Positions 1 through 8,986 of a stretch of DNA of 55,867 nucleotides are shown one piece after another. This stretch comes from Gammaproteobacteria bacterium (GTDB lineage: Bacteria > Pseudomonadota > Gammaproteobacteria > Pseudomonadales > Azotimanducaceae). The position numbers were made by a program, and so were the translations under genes. Position 1 is the stretch's first letter. Each line of letters begins with the position of its first letter. The stretch spans positions 1,112 through 56,978 of the forward strand of contig DUBB01000008.1 of assembly GCA_012960535.1 (NCBI GenBank), written 5' to 3'. The notes under the pieces are model-generated. The model was given only the letters and a program-made list of their open reading frames with translations. It searched no databases and was not told the DNA's origin.

Positions 1-297
1 TATGTTGTTCCCCAGAGACCTGTAGAAGTACAAGAAAATCCGAAACCGAAGGCCTACTCGAGACGGGGCCGCCTTCGGATGAGCTCAGCGGCTGAAGCGT
101 GTGTTTGCCATAGATCCGAACGCGGCCCGATAGAGAAATGCGAAAAGTGTGGCGGACCTGTCCGGATCATAGCGTCGATAGAAGATCCTGACGTTATCGA
201 GAAAATCCTGAAGCACCTGGGCTTGGATCAGCCAGGCGATCCACAGAACCGCTCACCGCCGTCAGATCTGACCGACCAACAAACGACACTATTCTGA
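1..297 (+). pseudogene. IS91-type transposase, decayed C-terminal remnant
   Basis: The reading frame is already open at base 1 and ends at the TGA at 295-297. The last part (CEKCGGPVRIIASIEDP, then VIEKILKHLGL) matches the zinc-ribbon-like C-terminal tail usual in IS91-type transposases. The conserved segment just upstream, AQRLKRVFAID, is readable only in another frame (about 83-118), which has a stop at 80-82. The gene is therefore frameshifted as well as cut by the window edge. It is probably an inactive insertion-sequence scar. Family assignment rests on recognising the tail motif only. Confidence 0.7.
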
Positions 298-634
298 ATT
301 CCAGCGCATCGACTACACATCGGTGAGGGTCGCGATCGGCCGGAGTCTGGATTCGGAGGCCAATTCGCCAGGTTTTCGATCACTCAACATGTGTCTAGAT
401 CAGTCGAAGGGGACGGCAGGCTATCCACAGGGTTCTGAGTACTTTTCTGAAAGTCGAAACAGGTGGTGCCAGAATTATGCAAGGCGCCAGCAGCTATCTT
501 GCGACACTCATCGATGGTGTAGTGACACGGTTGAAAGACGAAGATACAGGTGTCCGTCCTGGCCGACTGCTCAGAAGCTAATTTTGCCCGAAATGTGGTA
601 AATTCTGGGCCTTTTGAGAAATGGTAAACAATTG
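298..634. other. Intergenic stretch with a possible orphan gene tail
   Basis: No complete gene. On the plus strand an open frame from about 399 to 584 ends with LIDGVVTRLKDEDTGVRPG and a TAA. It has a credible coding look but no start and a stop just upstream at 396-398. It may be the broken 3' end of a gene interrupted by the neighbouring insertion sequence. I do not recognise the family. Confidence 0.3.
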
Positions 635-1585
635 ATGTCCGAGCAAACACCCATCGAATCGTCCCCTGAATGGTTTAACCGAGCCCTTGATGCACAAAGA
701 GAAGACGGCTGGTCGGTGGTTGACGATTGTCGTATTCACTATGCAACCTGGGGTGAGATTGGCAAACCGGGTATTGTGCTTGTACATGGCAGCAATGCTC
801 ATCTTGAGTGGTGGAGATTTGTTGCTCCCTTTCTGGCGGATCACTTTCGCGTTGCTGCCATTGACTTGTCAGGTAACGGCGACAGTGGGTGGCGCGAGAA
901 GTACTCCGGCGAATCGTTCGCTAAAGAGGTTAAGGCGGTCTGCGATGATGCGCAGCTTGGTGATAATCCGTTTGTCGTTGCTCACAGTTTTGGTGGATTT
1001 GTTGCACTTGAAACCGGCCATTATTTTGGCAAGGAACTGGGCGGTATTATTTTTGCCGACTTCACCGTCAGTCCACCCGAGGATCACACGGAGTGGGGTA
1101 AAAATGCCGAAGAGACTGGGGAAAAAGCGAGGCCTACCCGGGTTTATGATAACTATGAAACAGCGGTAGGTCGATTCAGATATGTGCCGGAACAACCTAA
1201 TCGGTATCCTGAAGTTCTTCGCTATCTCGCGACACAATCTCTGCATCAGGTCGAAGGCGGCTGGACCTGGAAGTTTGATCCAGCGTTGTTTGATCATCTG
1301 GTCATGGGCGTGGACCAACGCGACAAATTTGTAACTCTTGAATGCCGTTCCGCTGTTGTGCTGGGTGAACACAGCACAGATGAAGGTGCGCTGGCGGGTG
1401 ATTATATGTCCGAGATCACAAACAGCATCTTGCCTGTGTTTTACATTCCAGCCACACATCACCATTTTATGTTTGATGAGCCGATGGCTACGGTCGCTGT
1501 GATCAAAGGAATTATACTCACATGGATAGCGGAGGACCGAAGGACAGAAATGACAAGGGCCTTAGCCGAGGTGTCAATAATATAG
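635..1585 (+). CDS. Alpha/beta hydrolase
   Basis: A 316-residue cytosolic alpha/beta-hydrolase-fold enzyme. The oxyanion-hole region VLVHGS lies at about residues 48-53, the strand-4 motif AAIDLSGNGDSG at 74-85, the nucleophile elbow AHSFGG with Ser118, and the probable catalytic histidine in THHHFMFDEP near residue 283. The cap region has Trp pairs, as in epoxide hydrolase or dehalogenase-like members. The substrate cannot be told from sequence. I chose the ATG at 635 over a TTG at 614 because the family homology begins soon after it; the ribosome site is weak either way. The gene stands alone, just downstream of the IS91 scar. Confidence 0.85.
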   Translation: MSEQTPIESSPEWFNRALDAQREDGWSVVDDCRIHYATWGEIGKPGIVLVHGSNAHLEWWRFVAPFLADHFRVAAIDLSGNGDSGWREKYSGESFAKEVKAVCDDAQLGDNPFVVAHSFGGFVALETGHYFGKELGGIIFADFTVSPPEDHTEWGKNAEETGEKARPTRVYDNYETAVGRFRYVPEQPNRYPEVLRYLATQSLHQVEGGWTWKFDPALFDHLVMGVDQRDKFVTLECRSAVVLGEHSTDEGALAGDYMSEITNSILPVFYIPATHHHFMFDEPMATVAVIKGIILTWIAEDRRTEMTRALAEVSII

Positions 1586-1692
1586 TATCAAAATAGTATT
1601 ATGCTCTGAGGTCGAGATACACAGAAACACATCGAAACACCAATAAATTGTAACTTATTGATTTATGCCCGATCGCCTTCAGGCCGGAACGG

Positions 1693-1708
1693 CTCTGACC
1701 CCATCACT
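1693..1708. repeat. Left arm of 16-bp inverted repeat
   Basis: CTCTGACCCCATCACT here is the exact reverse complement of AGTGATGGGGTCAGAG at 2254-2269. The two arms enclose the VOC gene and 545 bases in total. GGGGTCAGAG-type ends are familiar as scattered repeats near IS200-like/REP-associated transposases in proteobacteria, from memory. Confidence 0.75.
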
Positions 1709-1775
1709 ACATGCGGTTATTGTCGGCTATAACGAGTAGGTTATCTGTCTGTGAGTATGCTCTTTTAATAAAAGC

Positions 1776-2144
1776 CTACACCGCTGCATGATCATCCACA
1801 TGACTTGAATTAACGCGAATTCTGTTACCGCCGGGTTCTCTCACATAAAAGGTGTCATGTATCTCGCCCCTTTCGATGTCTGTGACAGGGTAGCTCAATT
1901 TATCCAATCTGGAGTACATAACATCGATGTCTTCCACCATGAAATCAAAGTAGCTTTCAGGGTTTTCAAGTTCATCTCGCTCAAACATGATGAGATGTGT
2001 ACCGCCCCTTAGTTCTACAATCACCATTTCTTCATTGGCAAATACATGTCTTAAACCGACGTCCTCAAGAAACTTCGTGGAGCCCTTAAGATTGGTTGTC
2101 CGTAAATCTACATGCCCGATCCAGATTTCAGGTCGCGTCGCCAT
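1776..2144 (-). CDS. VOC-family (glyoxalase/bleomycin-resistance fold) protein
   Basis: A 122-residue single-domain VOC protein. It opens with WIGHVDLRTTN (first strand and possible metal His), has a central HLIMFERDE segment, and ends with YVREPGGNRIRVN, the usual last paired strand. The Glu normally found in NxIE at that last strand is Arg here, so the usual four-ligand metal site looks incomplete. It may bind a ligand rather than act as a metal dioxygenase or lyase. The ATG at 2144 is chosen because GGAGGGAGAGG sits just in front; the frame is open further upstream. The gene is convergent with the hydrolase at 635 and lies inside an inverted-repeat pair. Confidence 0.8.
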   Translation of the reverse strand: MATRPEIWIGHVDLRTTNLKGSTKFLEDVGLRHVFANEEMVIVELRGGTHLIMFERDELENPESYFDFMVEDIDVMYSRLDKLSYPVTDIERGEIHDTFYVREPGGNRIRVNSSHVDDHAAV

Positions 2145-2253
2145 AACCTCTCCCTCCATTTTATCTATGGGTGGCTCGATCTGTGCTGGTATTCTTATCA
2201 CTTAGTCAAGACCAGCAGTATTAAATAGATGCGAGGACAAGTAGTTTAAAACA

Positions 2254-2269
2254 AGTGATGGGGTCAGAG
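2254..2269. repeat. Right arm of 16-bp inverted repeat
   Basis: AGTGATGGGGTCAGAG, exact partner of the arm at 1693-1708. It lies 109 bases upstream of the VOC start codon. Confidence 0.75.
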
Positions 2270-2643
2270 TAGGGTGCCAGGGTAAATATTGGATTTGAGG
2301 CATTGCGCGGACAAGCCTGGCCGGCGGTGCGGGATCTGTCTTAATCTAGCGACACAAAACTGGCGCGAAAGCGGGGTTCTCAGCAAAACTCATCGGTCAG
2401 ATTCGCTGCTTTAAATTTCAATATTCAGCTGATTCTGAGAAAACGTGTGGAAGTAAGGCAGAGAAATATTTGGTAACCGATGCCGAAACGTGGTTAGTTC
2501 TTCCTACCCCCCATTAATAGTTTGTGCTAACAGATGGAAGAAGCGCGAGTGATGGCTGGGAGTAGCCCGTTATCTGAACGTTGAGGTACGACTGGGGTTG
2601 AAAGCATGAATACCACTGCAAACGCGAGGCACAGGGGGATACC
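2270..2643. other. Intergenic region upstream of the APC permease
   Basis: About 370 bases with no supported gene. The only clear signal is the purine-rich CAGGGGGAT just before the GTG start at 2644. No convincing promoter or hairpin was found. Confidence 0.5.
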
Positions 2644-4131
2644 GTGATAGAACAGGGTAACGCGAAAAAAGCTGCTGGTGGGGTTGAGTACCATGTGGCC
2701 GATGAGTCGTACTTTGAGAAGCGAACCCTGAAAAAATATGCTGGAGGCTGGTCCCTTTGGGCCCTCGGTGTTGGTGCCGTTATCTCCGGAGACTTTTCCG
2801 GTTGGAATCTCGGTGTCGGTCAGGCTGGCTTCGGTGGATTTTTAGTTGCCTTGTTGATTGTTACGGTTATGTATATTGGCTTGTGTTTTTCCATTGCAGA
2901 GATGTCCACCGCCTTGCCTCACACTGGCGGAGCCTACTCATTTGGGCGAACTGCGATGGGCCCATGGGGTGGCTATATCACGGGCCTGGCTGAAAACATG
3001 GAGTATGTAGTCACCACGGCCGTGGTGTGTTATTTCGCCGCTGCTTACCTGCAGAATATTTTTTCTACTGCCGATTCAGTGCAGCCGCTGTGGTGGCTGG
3101 GCCTGTACGTTGTTTTTGTCGGCCTGAATATATATGGGGTGGAGGCGTCATTTAAATTCATTGTCTTCATAACAGTTTTAGCGCTGCTTATTTTACTTAC
3201 GTTTTATCTCAGCGCAGTGACTCACTTCAGTTGGGGAGCATTGTGGAATATTGAACCTGACCCCGGGCACAGTGTGTGGTTACCACGAGGTTTGATGGGT
3301 GTAGGGGCAGCTTTGCCCTTTGCGATTTGGTTATACCTGGCCATCGAGCAGTTGCCCCTGGCGGCAGAAGAAGCCACTGATATATCCCGTGACATGCCAC
3401 GTGGACTGTTGTGGGGTCTGGGCACATTAATGGTCACAGGTATTTTGATAACAGTGCTTAATATGGGCATCGGTGGTGGCGCAGCATTTTTTGGATCGCA
3501 GACTGAGGAACCCTTATTGGATGGCCTGAAACTGACTGTGGGTTTGTCCAGTGCCAAGGTACTGGGCTTACTGGCGGTGGCCGGGTTAATTGCCAGTTTC
3601 CATGCGATCATCTACGCCTTTGGCCGCAATATATATTCCCTGGGGCGGGCGGGTTATTTCCCCCATTGGCTGTCGGTAACGCACGGTACACGCCAGACGC
3701 CGTATGCTGCATTGATCGCTGGAGCCGTGGTTGGTTATCTGGTTTTGTTATTGCTGTATTTTGTCGATCCCAATGGCAGCGGTGCCTTCGGCGGGGTTAT
3801 TCTTAACATGGCAGTTTTCGGTGCAGTGATCGCCTATGTAATGCAGATGGCCTCTTATATTGTCCTCAGGAACAAGTACCCAGACATTGCACGACCCTTT
3901 GTAAGCCCGCTGGGTAACACCGGGGCCGTGGTTGCTCTGGTCATTTCTCTGGTTACGCTGCTGCTGTTATTCCAGAATCCTGACTTTCGCCCTGGGGTCA
4001 TCGGGGTGGCCATATGGTTTATCTGTGGCTTGTTGTACTTTGGGTTATACGGTCGTAAAACCCTGGTGTATTCACCTGAAGAAGAATTTGCCATTCGAGT
4101 TAGTGCCGGCATATCGACTGACGCTGAATAG
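2644..4131 (+). CDS. APC-superfamily amino acid/ethanolamine permease
   Basis: A 495-residue inner-membrane transporter with about 12 hydrophobic segments. The N-terminal part YFEKRTLKKYAGGW, the ISGDFSGWN signature in helix 1, and PHTGGAYSFGRTAMGPWGG in the loop after helix 2 are close to the ethanolamine permease group of the amino acid/polyamine/organocation superfamily. Likely cargo is ethanolamine or a related amine or amino acid. No ethanolamine ammonia-lyase genes are nearby, so this is by family only. The start is GTG at 2644, preceded by AGGGGGAT. It is convergent with the dimethylformamidase-like gene. Confidence 0.85.
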   Translation: MIEQGNAKKAAGGVEYHVADESYFEKRTLKKYAGGWSLWALGVGAVISGDFSGWNLGVGQAGFGGFLVALLIVTVMYIGLCFSIAEMSTALPHTGGAYSFGRTAMGPWGGYITGLAENMEYVVTTAVVCYFAAAYLQNIFSTADSVQPLWWLGLYVVFVGLNIYGVEASFKFIVFITVLALLILLTFYLSAVTHFSWGALWNIEPDPGHSVWLPRGLMGVGAALPFAIWLYLAIEQLPLAAEEATDISRDMPRGLLWGLGTLMVTGILITVLNMGIGGGAAFFGSQTEEPLLDGLKLTVGLSSAKVLGLLAVAGLIASFHAIIYAFGRNIYSLGRAGYFPHWLSVTHGTRQTPYAALIAGAVVGYLVLLLLYFVDPNGSGAFGGVILNMAVFGAVIAYVMQMASYIVLRNKYPDIARPFVSPLGNTGAVVALVISLVTLLLLFQNPDFRPGVIGVAIWFICGLLYFGLYGRKTLVYSPEEEFAIRVSAGISTDAE

Positions 4132-4156
4132 TATGCCGGGGGGTAGTTCAGGAGGC

Positions 4157-4177
4157 CTGGCCAGCCACCCTGGCCGG
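4157..4177 (+). terminator. GC-rich hairpin between convergent genes
   Basis: Arms 4157-4164 (CTGGCCAG) and 4170-4177 (CTGGCCGG, one G-T wobble) with a 5-base loop, 26 bases after the permease stop. No T-run follows directly, so it is a weak candidate for transcription end or mRNA protection. Confidence 0.35.
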
Positions 4178-4228
4178 GAGGGTCTGCACCATTCGGGTAG
4201 AGAACTATAGGCTTCGTTTTAAAGATTC

Positions 4229-6358
4229 TTATTGTTTGAGGTGAAAGGGAGTTTCATCAACAAATCTTTGAATGACGTTGCCAGTAATACGAGCAATATC
4301 GTTATCATAGCCATTGACCGCTAGTGCACCGAACCAGGAAATCGAGCCAACCGAAAACACGGCGCCGCCACCTGGGGTTTCGTAGAATACAATATCAGCA
4401 CGCACCAGAGGATCGGGACAAGGCGCATTCACGGCTGCTTCGAATTCTTCTTTAGTTCGGATCATGTCGGGGCCAAATTCAGTTGCTGAAGCTAACACCA
4501 CTGCATGTTGCGGAGATCCCAGGGCTGTGTCGTAGCGATCAATTTCCTGTCCAGCTGCTCCTCCGCCCAAGCCTGACGTGCCGATCAAATCTTCTTGCAC
4601 ACCTTCGAAAATCCATGCGGCTCGTGAGTTCCAGCTGGCCTCACTTCTTTGATAGTGGGTTGCTTTCTTAAATCCCTGGGCAGCAAACCCAATACCTACT
4701 GATTCATTGGGTGCGCGTCCAAGACGCCGCCACAGGCCCCCATATTCACCATTAAATGAGTGATAGGATTCACCTGGTTCCGTCTGCCAGTTTCGCACGC
4801 CGTCTTCTGCTCTGCGTAGTTCAATCGCGCCAGGCCAGGCTTTATTGAAGGCAACTCGCCAGTAAAAGCCGTTGCCACCCAGGTAGATCAATCGTCCTCC
4901 CTGGCGTTGCCAACCCTTCAATGCGTTGAGCATCGAGGTGGACCAATATTCAGGATGAGTGCCTGTGACGATGACGCGATAAGGCGCCAGAGCGTCCAGA
5001 CCTTCAAAATGAACATCTTCGTCAGCAACGATATCATGACCGATATGAAGGTGATCCAGGTACGCGTTGATGTCAGTATCCGGCGTGAAATTCCACCTGT
5101 CAGCCCCGGGTCGCAACTGCAGTATGGGTCGATTTCGAGAACTGTACATCACGCCACTGCCATCGGCATGTTTTTCATAAAGAGAAGCACCCAATTCGGG
5201 ATGCTGGCGAATATATTCGTGTTCAGGGCTTAATCGAGAGCGTGCACCAACAAAATCTGCCCCCTCAAAAAGCATCCGATGATTGGCATATGCCATGTAC
5301 GTGCAAGTTGACATGAGCAGCGCTATTTTAGCCGTGCCAAAACCCTCAGCAGGCCGAACAAAAAATGGCACGCGATCCTCGCCCTGTTCAGAGCGCAACC
5401 GAAAAGCATAGATCCCACTTGGAAGTTCTTTAGGTAGATCCAGGACCGCTGTTGTGTGCCACGCTACGTCATAGAGATCGTCTGCGTGAAAATGAACGGC
5501 GTCGTAATGGCTTGGATTTACTGTCCACGACTCACAGGTGCCGTCCCAACCTGGACCGGTAACCCCTCGAGCAGGGAGTTGATGTAGGAGGCCATGACGA
5601 CTATTACCGCTCACATCGACTAAACGACAGCCATCGATTTCTTGGCCGAGATCCCAGACAATCTCAGTATCATCTATTGTAAGGTGAGGACGAGCGATGC
5701 GTCCGTCGAAGTGTTCACCATTGGCAGATGCGGCAAAAAGGCATGAATCAAGGGACCCAAGGTAATTCAACATGCCTGCGTGAGAGAAGGTACTCCCATC
5801 TACGGGTTCTAGAAGGTCACGAGCAGGAGAATGGCTTTCCTGGGAGGTGATGGCACCTTGGATTTGCCCATCAGTTAGATCCATCTCCATCTCAACACGG
5901 TACCAGCGCCGGGTTGTCAGCGGCTGGAGGTAGGTATCCAGCTCCGTGTTTCCAAGCCGGATTTTCAATAGACCGTCCACTAAGATAATGGCCAATTGAT
6001 CATTATTGCCTTTTACGGAGAAGATAGTCTGAGTGCCAATGGGTCGAGTGGGAAGCATATCGAAGCCGATGTTCAGTTTTCGATTTGCGGTCAGCCCGGA
6101 CAAGTCAACTTCGCCGAACGAGCCAGGTTGTAGTAGTTGCTTGGAAAGCTTTACGTGTTGGGGAAGATCACTGCTTACTTCTTGTTCGTTGAAACCCGAG
6201 CCGCTGCTGGTGGGATCGCCGCAGATGATACGAACCAGATCCAGTTGAGCCTGTGCGGGTTTTTCACTGGAGGCCATGAAACGGATTTGTTCGCCAGCAC
6301 GAAGTGATAAAGGCTGACAATAGCCTGTAATTGTTTTGCTGGGTTCGGTTTGATTCAC
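4229..6358 (-). CDS. N,N-dimethylformamidase large-subunit-like protein
   Basis: A 709-residue protein. An N-terminal beta-rich LamG-like half (about 75-330) carries GRIARPHLTIDD. It is followed by an alpha/beta half starting near 340 (KIALLMSTCTYMAYANHR) typical of the dimethylformamidase large subunit. In the characterised Paracoccus enzyme, iron is held by two Tyr and one Glu with a nearby His (from memory). Here Tyr354 or Tyr357, Tyr394 and the HPEYW motif (His468, Glu470) are spaced compatibly, so the mononuclear iron site appears intact. The small subunit of the known enzyme, about 130 residues, is not seen nearby. Start is GTG at 6358 with AAGGAAG in front. It probably hydrolyses a C-N amide bond of an unknown small amide; the function is inferred. 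Confidence 0.8.
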   Translation of the reverse strand: MNQTEPSKTITGYCQPLSLRAGEQIRFMASSEKPAQAQLDLVRIICGDPTSSGSGFNEQEVSSDLPQHVKLSKQLLQPGSFGEVDLSGLTANRKLNIGFDMLPTRPIGTQTIFSVKGNNDQLAIILVDGLLKIRLGNTELDTYLQPLTTRRWYRVEMEMDLTDGQIQGAITSQESHSPARDLLEPVDGSTFSHAGMLNYLGSLDSCLFAASANGEHFDGRIARPHLTIDDTEIVWDLGQEIDGCRLVDVSGNSRHGLLHQLPARGVTGPGWDGTCESWTVNPSHYDAVHFHADDLYDVAWHTTAVLDLPKELPSGIYAFRLRSEQGEDRVPFFVRPAEGFGTAKIALLMSTCTYMAYANHRMLFEGADFVGARSRLSPEHEYIRQHPELGASLYEKHADGSGVMYSSRNRPILQLRPGADRWNFTPDTDINAYLDHLHIGHDIVADEDVHFEGLDALAPYRVIVTGTHPEYWSTSMLNALKGWQRQGGRLIYLGGNGFYWRVAFNKAWPGAIELRRAEDGVRNWQTEPGESYHSFNGEYGGLWRRLGRAPNESVGIGFAAQGFKKATHYQRSEASWNSRAAWIFEGVQEDLIGTSGLGGGAAGQEIDRYDTALGSPQHAVVLASATEFGPDMIRTKEEFEAAVNAPCPDPLVRADIVFYETPGGGAVFSVGSISWFGALAVNGYDNDIARITGNVIQRFVDETPFHLKQ

Positions 6359-6597
6359 AATCTTCCTTAAACAAACTGAGTTGATCTATATCCCAAATAT
6401 AGCCTTGTGGGATTATTATTCAACAACCCCAAATGTTTTATAAGACCCCACTGAAAGAAAAATCATCTTGGCTGAAACGGTATTCTGTTTGCTTTTTCAG
6501 AAGGGATATTAATTATCACAGAAGATCTGGGTCCACAAAGCAGAGCTGAAACGCCACTGTGTTTTATGATTCTGCACTTATCAGGCACGATCGGACC

Positions 6598-6682
6598 TTT
6601 CATTAAGGCGTACGTTTCATTAAGGCGAACGTTTTATTAAGGCGAACCTTTTATTAAGGCGAACATTTCAATAAATCGAATT
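6598..6682. repeat. 17-bp tandem repeat array (4 good units plus 1 decayed)
   Basis: Direct units at 6598-6614, 6615-6631, 6632-6648 and 6649-6665 share the core ATTAAGGCGAAC (GTAC in the first), each preceded by TTT plus C or T. A fifth, degraded unit (CAATAAATCGAAT) follows to 6682. The array lies 240-325 bases upstream of the dimethylformamidase-like gene and about 115-200 bases beyond the stop of the epimerase gene, both on the minus strand. A 17-bp period is not a multiple of three and the array is not coding. It could be a multi-copy protein-binding site. The remaining bases of 6359-6798 show nothing else. Confidence 0.85.
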
Positions 6683-6798
6683 TCCCAGTGAATCATATCT
6701 GTTAATAAAAACACAGATACTGACTACCGAAATTGTTTGCGGTAGATGTCGCTGGTGTCCGGTCCGTAATAGTAAAGTCGGGATTAGTACGGGATCGC

Positions 6799-7776
6799 TT
6801 AGAGCCCAGCAAGGATTTTGTCAACCAACGCGTCTATAACCGGGTCTGGCTTATAGCCTGATGAGAGGCGCTTGCTGACGTGCACACTTGCTAGTCGTAG
6901 ACCTTCTCTGAGTGGAATCTCACACTGCCAACCACCCACTGTTGCATCGATATGGGCATTATCGAAGACAACAGAATTTGACTTGTCGCCCCGGAGAGGC
7001 CCGGACCAGTCAGCGTTGTATCTAACCAGGTTGTCCGTGGATACATGCAGGATATTGGCTTCCCGCCCCAGGATATCGGCGGTTAGCTGCACGATAAGGT
7101 CCCATGTATGCGCGCGGCTGTCCGTGATGTGAAAGGTCTCACCCAGTGCTTTGGGGTTGCCGCACAGTTGTACGAAAGCCCTGGCAAAATCAGCTGAATG
7201 GGTGAGTGTCCAGAGTGACTGACCGTCACCATGAACGATGACTGGTTTTCCCTGGAGAATTCGCCAGGTCTGGTGGTCACCATCAATGACAGTACCTGGA
7301 AGGCGTGTACGGTAGGTGTGGCTGGGTCGGACGATTGTTGTAGCAAGCTTGCCTGAAGCGTTTGCCTTGGCCAGCAAGGCTTCACAAGCCGCCTTTTTTC
7401 TGGCGTATGACCAGTAGGGGTTAGCCAGTGGTGTTGCTTCAGTAATAATCGGGTCCCGGCAGGGCTTCTCATAAGCAGAAGCCGATGAAATAAAAATATA
7501 CTGTTCACATTGATTCGCAAAAACCTCGATATCACGCTGCATGGCATCAGGGTTGAACATCAGGAACTGGCAGACCACATCAAATTTGCGTTTTGCCAGG
7601 TTGAGGTAGGACGATTCATCACCCAGGTCACCGCTGATAACCTCTACCGCCTCTGGCAGCAGCGCCGTGTGGTTGCCGCGATTGAATACACTGACCTGGT
7701 GGCCAGCAGCTATTGCCTGTTCAACGCAAGCCAGCGAAATTTCTCCGGTCCCGCCAATATACAGCACCCTTGTCAC
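6799..7776 (-). CDS. NAD-dependent epimerase/dehydratase (extended SDR)
   Basis: A 325-residue Rossmann-fold protein. The dinucleotide motif YIGGTGEIS lies at residues 6-14, the Asp-rich GDLGDE segment at about 49-54, and ISSASAYEKP near 95-104. The latter aligns with the active-site region, but the usual YxxxK is represented by YWSYARKKAACEALL. The ATAC-type NADP binding and C-terminal substrate region resemble NAD-dependent epimerases of nucleotide sugars or isoflavone-reductase-like proteins; the substrate is unknown. Start is GTG at 7776, overlapping by one base the TAG of the upstream dioxygenase (TAGTG), so the two are translationally coupled. Confidence 0.8.
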   Translation of the reverse strand: MTRVLYIGGTGEISLACVEQAIAAGHQVSVFNRGNHTALLPEAVEVISGDLGDESSYLNLAKRKFDVVCQFLMFNPDAMQRDIEVFANQCEQYIFISSASAYEKPCRDPIITEATPLANPYWSYARKKAACEALLAKANASGKLATTIVRPSHTYRTRLPGTVIDGDHQTWRILQGKPVIVHGDGQSLWTLTHSADFARAFVQLCGNPKALGETFHITDSRAHTWDLIVQLTADILGREANILHVSTDNLVRYNADWSGPLRGDKSNSVVFDNAHIDATVGGWQCEIPLREGLRLASVHVSKRLSSGYKPDPVIDALVDKILAGL

Positions 7777-8822
7777 TAGGTGTCACCAGGCAGATATGGC
7801 GTGATGTGGTCGCTTGTGACAACTCGGGCGCCACCCAATGCATGGGCATCCAGGAAATGGTTGACACGATACGGATCTGTGACGAATCTCACATTACGGT
7901 CTACGCCATGTCGGTTAACGGATTCAAAGGCGCTTCTGCCGCTATCATCGAATATCAACCGGCCGTCGCCAAGCTCACCATTGTCTAGAACACGCAATGA
8001 AGGATCTTCCTTGCAGCGACGTAATTCGTCGTCGGTCATATTTGCAACAACCAGCCCCCGCCAGTGTTTGGCTAAGCCTGAGTGGTATGTCAGCGCTATC
8101 ATAGGGCGGGCCAGTTCCGACAGGTTTGGAACACCACGGTGCCACATCCTCGGATCCCGAAAGCAGATGCCACCAGCCGGAATGGTCATTCTACTCGCCG
8201 GTCCCCATTGCTCGATCAGATCTGGGTGATTCTCGGGTCGCTCGCCAGCTTTCCAGCTGGCCACCACCGTTTCAAGTTGGCTACCCGGATAAATTTCTGT
8301 TGCCCCTGTCGTTTCGGTGATATCAGATAAAGCCAGTGAACATGAAAGCGTGGTGGTGGGGGGTGGCCAGGACTTTCCTGCCGCAATTGCCTGTTCCTGA
8401 GTTTTCCAGGAGTAGGGTCGGTCAAAATGCAGAGGTTGATAACCGCTACCGGGGCAGTTCACATTGCCGTTATAGAAACCTAGCCATGCACCCGCGCCCA
8501 ATAAGCTGCTGACGATGTTTTCGATCAGCCCATTTGCAACCAGGTCAGGTTTCACATAGGGCGCGTAGCGACGCAGACCCAATTGCAGGTGACCTATGCC
8601 GGTGTGTTTTTCATGGGGGGTTGGCTGTTCTCGAGCGCGTATCAATGCGACGTCCTCGACTATAGCCTGCGACAGATACTCACATGACTGCAGCGAGACG
8701 AGTCCACCGACTACAGCGAAACCTTTTGTTTCAAAGCTGTCTCGAATATTGCCCAGGCTTTGGTTTGTCAGCGCACCTGAAGCCCGCTCCTGCTCTGTGA
8801 TTTCGAAGTACGATGCAGCCAA
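7776..8822 (-). CDS. Phytanoyl-CoA dioxygenase (PhyH) family protein
   Basis: A 348-residue Fe(II)/2-oxoglutarate oxygenase of the PhyH family. The metal triad is visible as His132 and Asp134 in LHFDRPYSW and His228 in MWHRGVPN. Arg239 in ARPMIALTYH is the likely 2-oxoglutarate salt bridge. The substrate is unknown; such enzymes hydroxylate small molecules or lipids in the cytosol. Start is TTG at 8822, chosen because GAGGAACTCGA lies just upstream and no better ATG precedes the domain. It ends inside the start codon of the epimerase gene, which suggests that the hydroxylation product feeds an NAD(P)-dependent step. Confidence 0.85.
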   Translation of the reverse strand: MAASYFEITEQERASGALTNQSLGNIRDSFETKGFAVVGGLVSLQSCEYLSQAIVEDVALIRAREQPTPHEKHTGIGHLQLGLRRYAPYVKPDLVANGLIENIVSSLLGAGAWLGFYNGNVNCPGSGYQPLHFDRPYSWKTQEQAIAAGKSWPPPTTTLSCSLALSDITETTGATEIYPGSQLETVVASWKAGERPENHPDLIEQWGPASRMTIPAGGICFRDPRMWHRGVPNLSELARPMIALTYHSGLAKHWRGLVVANMTDDELRRCKEDPSLRVLDNGELGDGRLIFDDSGRSAFESVNRHGVDRNVRFVTDPYRVNHFLDAHALGGARVVTSDHITPYLPGDT

Positions 8823-8986
8823 TCGAGTTCCTCTTCTGTTTCACCCAGTCCTGTCTACAGACCTTGCCGTCAATCAAGCCAGCTTACTGGCAAACCAGAA
8901 CGCAGATAACGACATCGCCAAACCAGACAGGTGATCTATAACAGGCTCTAAACGTTGCTTCACGCGGCTTCAAGGATCTGGCCAGA

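Noticed and set aside
869..1465. Long minus-strand open frame inside the alpha/beta hydrolase gene
   Set aside because: Antisense shadow of a gene with clear motifs; its translation has no recognisable domain.
6598..6682. 17-bp array considered as a CRISPR array
   Set aside because: Units are directly adjacent with no spacers, and no cas genes are present.
8596..8934. Plus-strand open frame opposite the PhyH start
   Set aside because: Mostly antisense to the dioxygenase and without coding character in the unique part.
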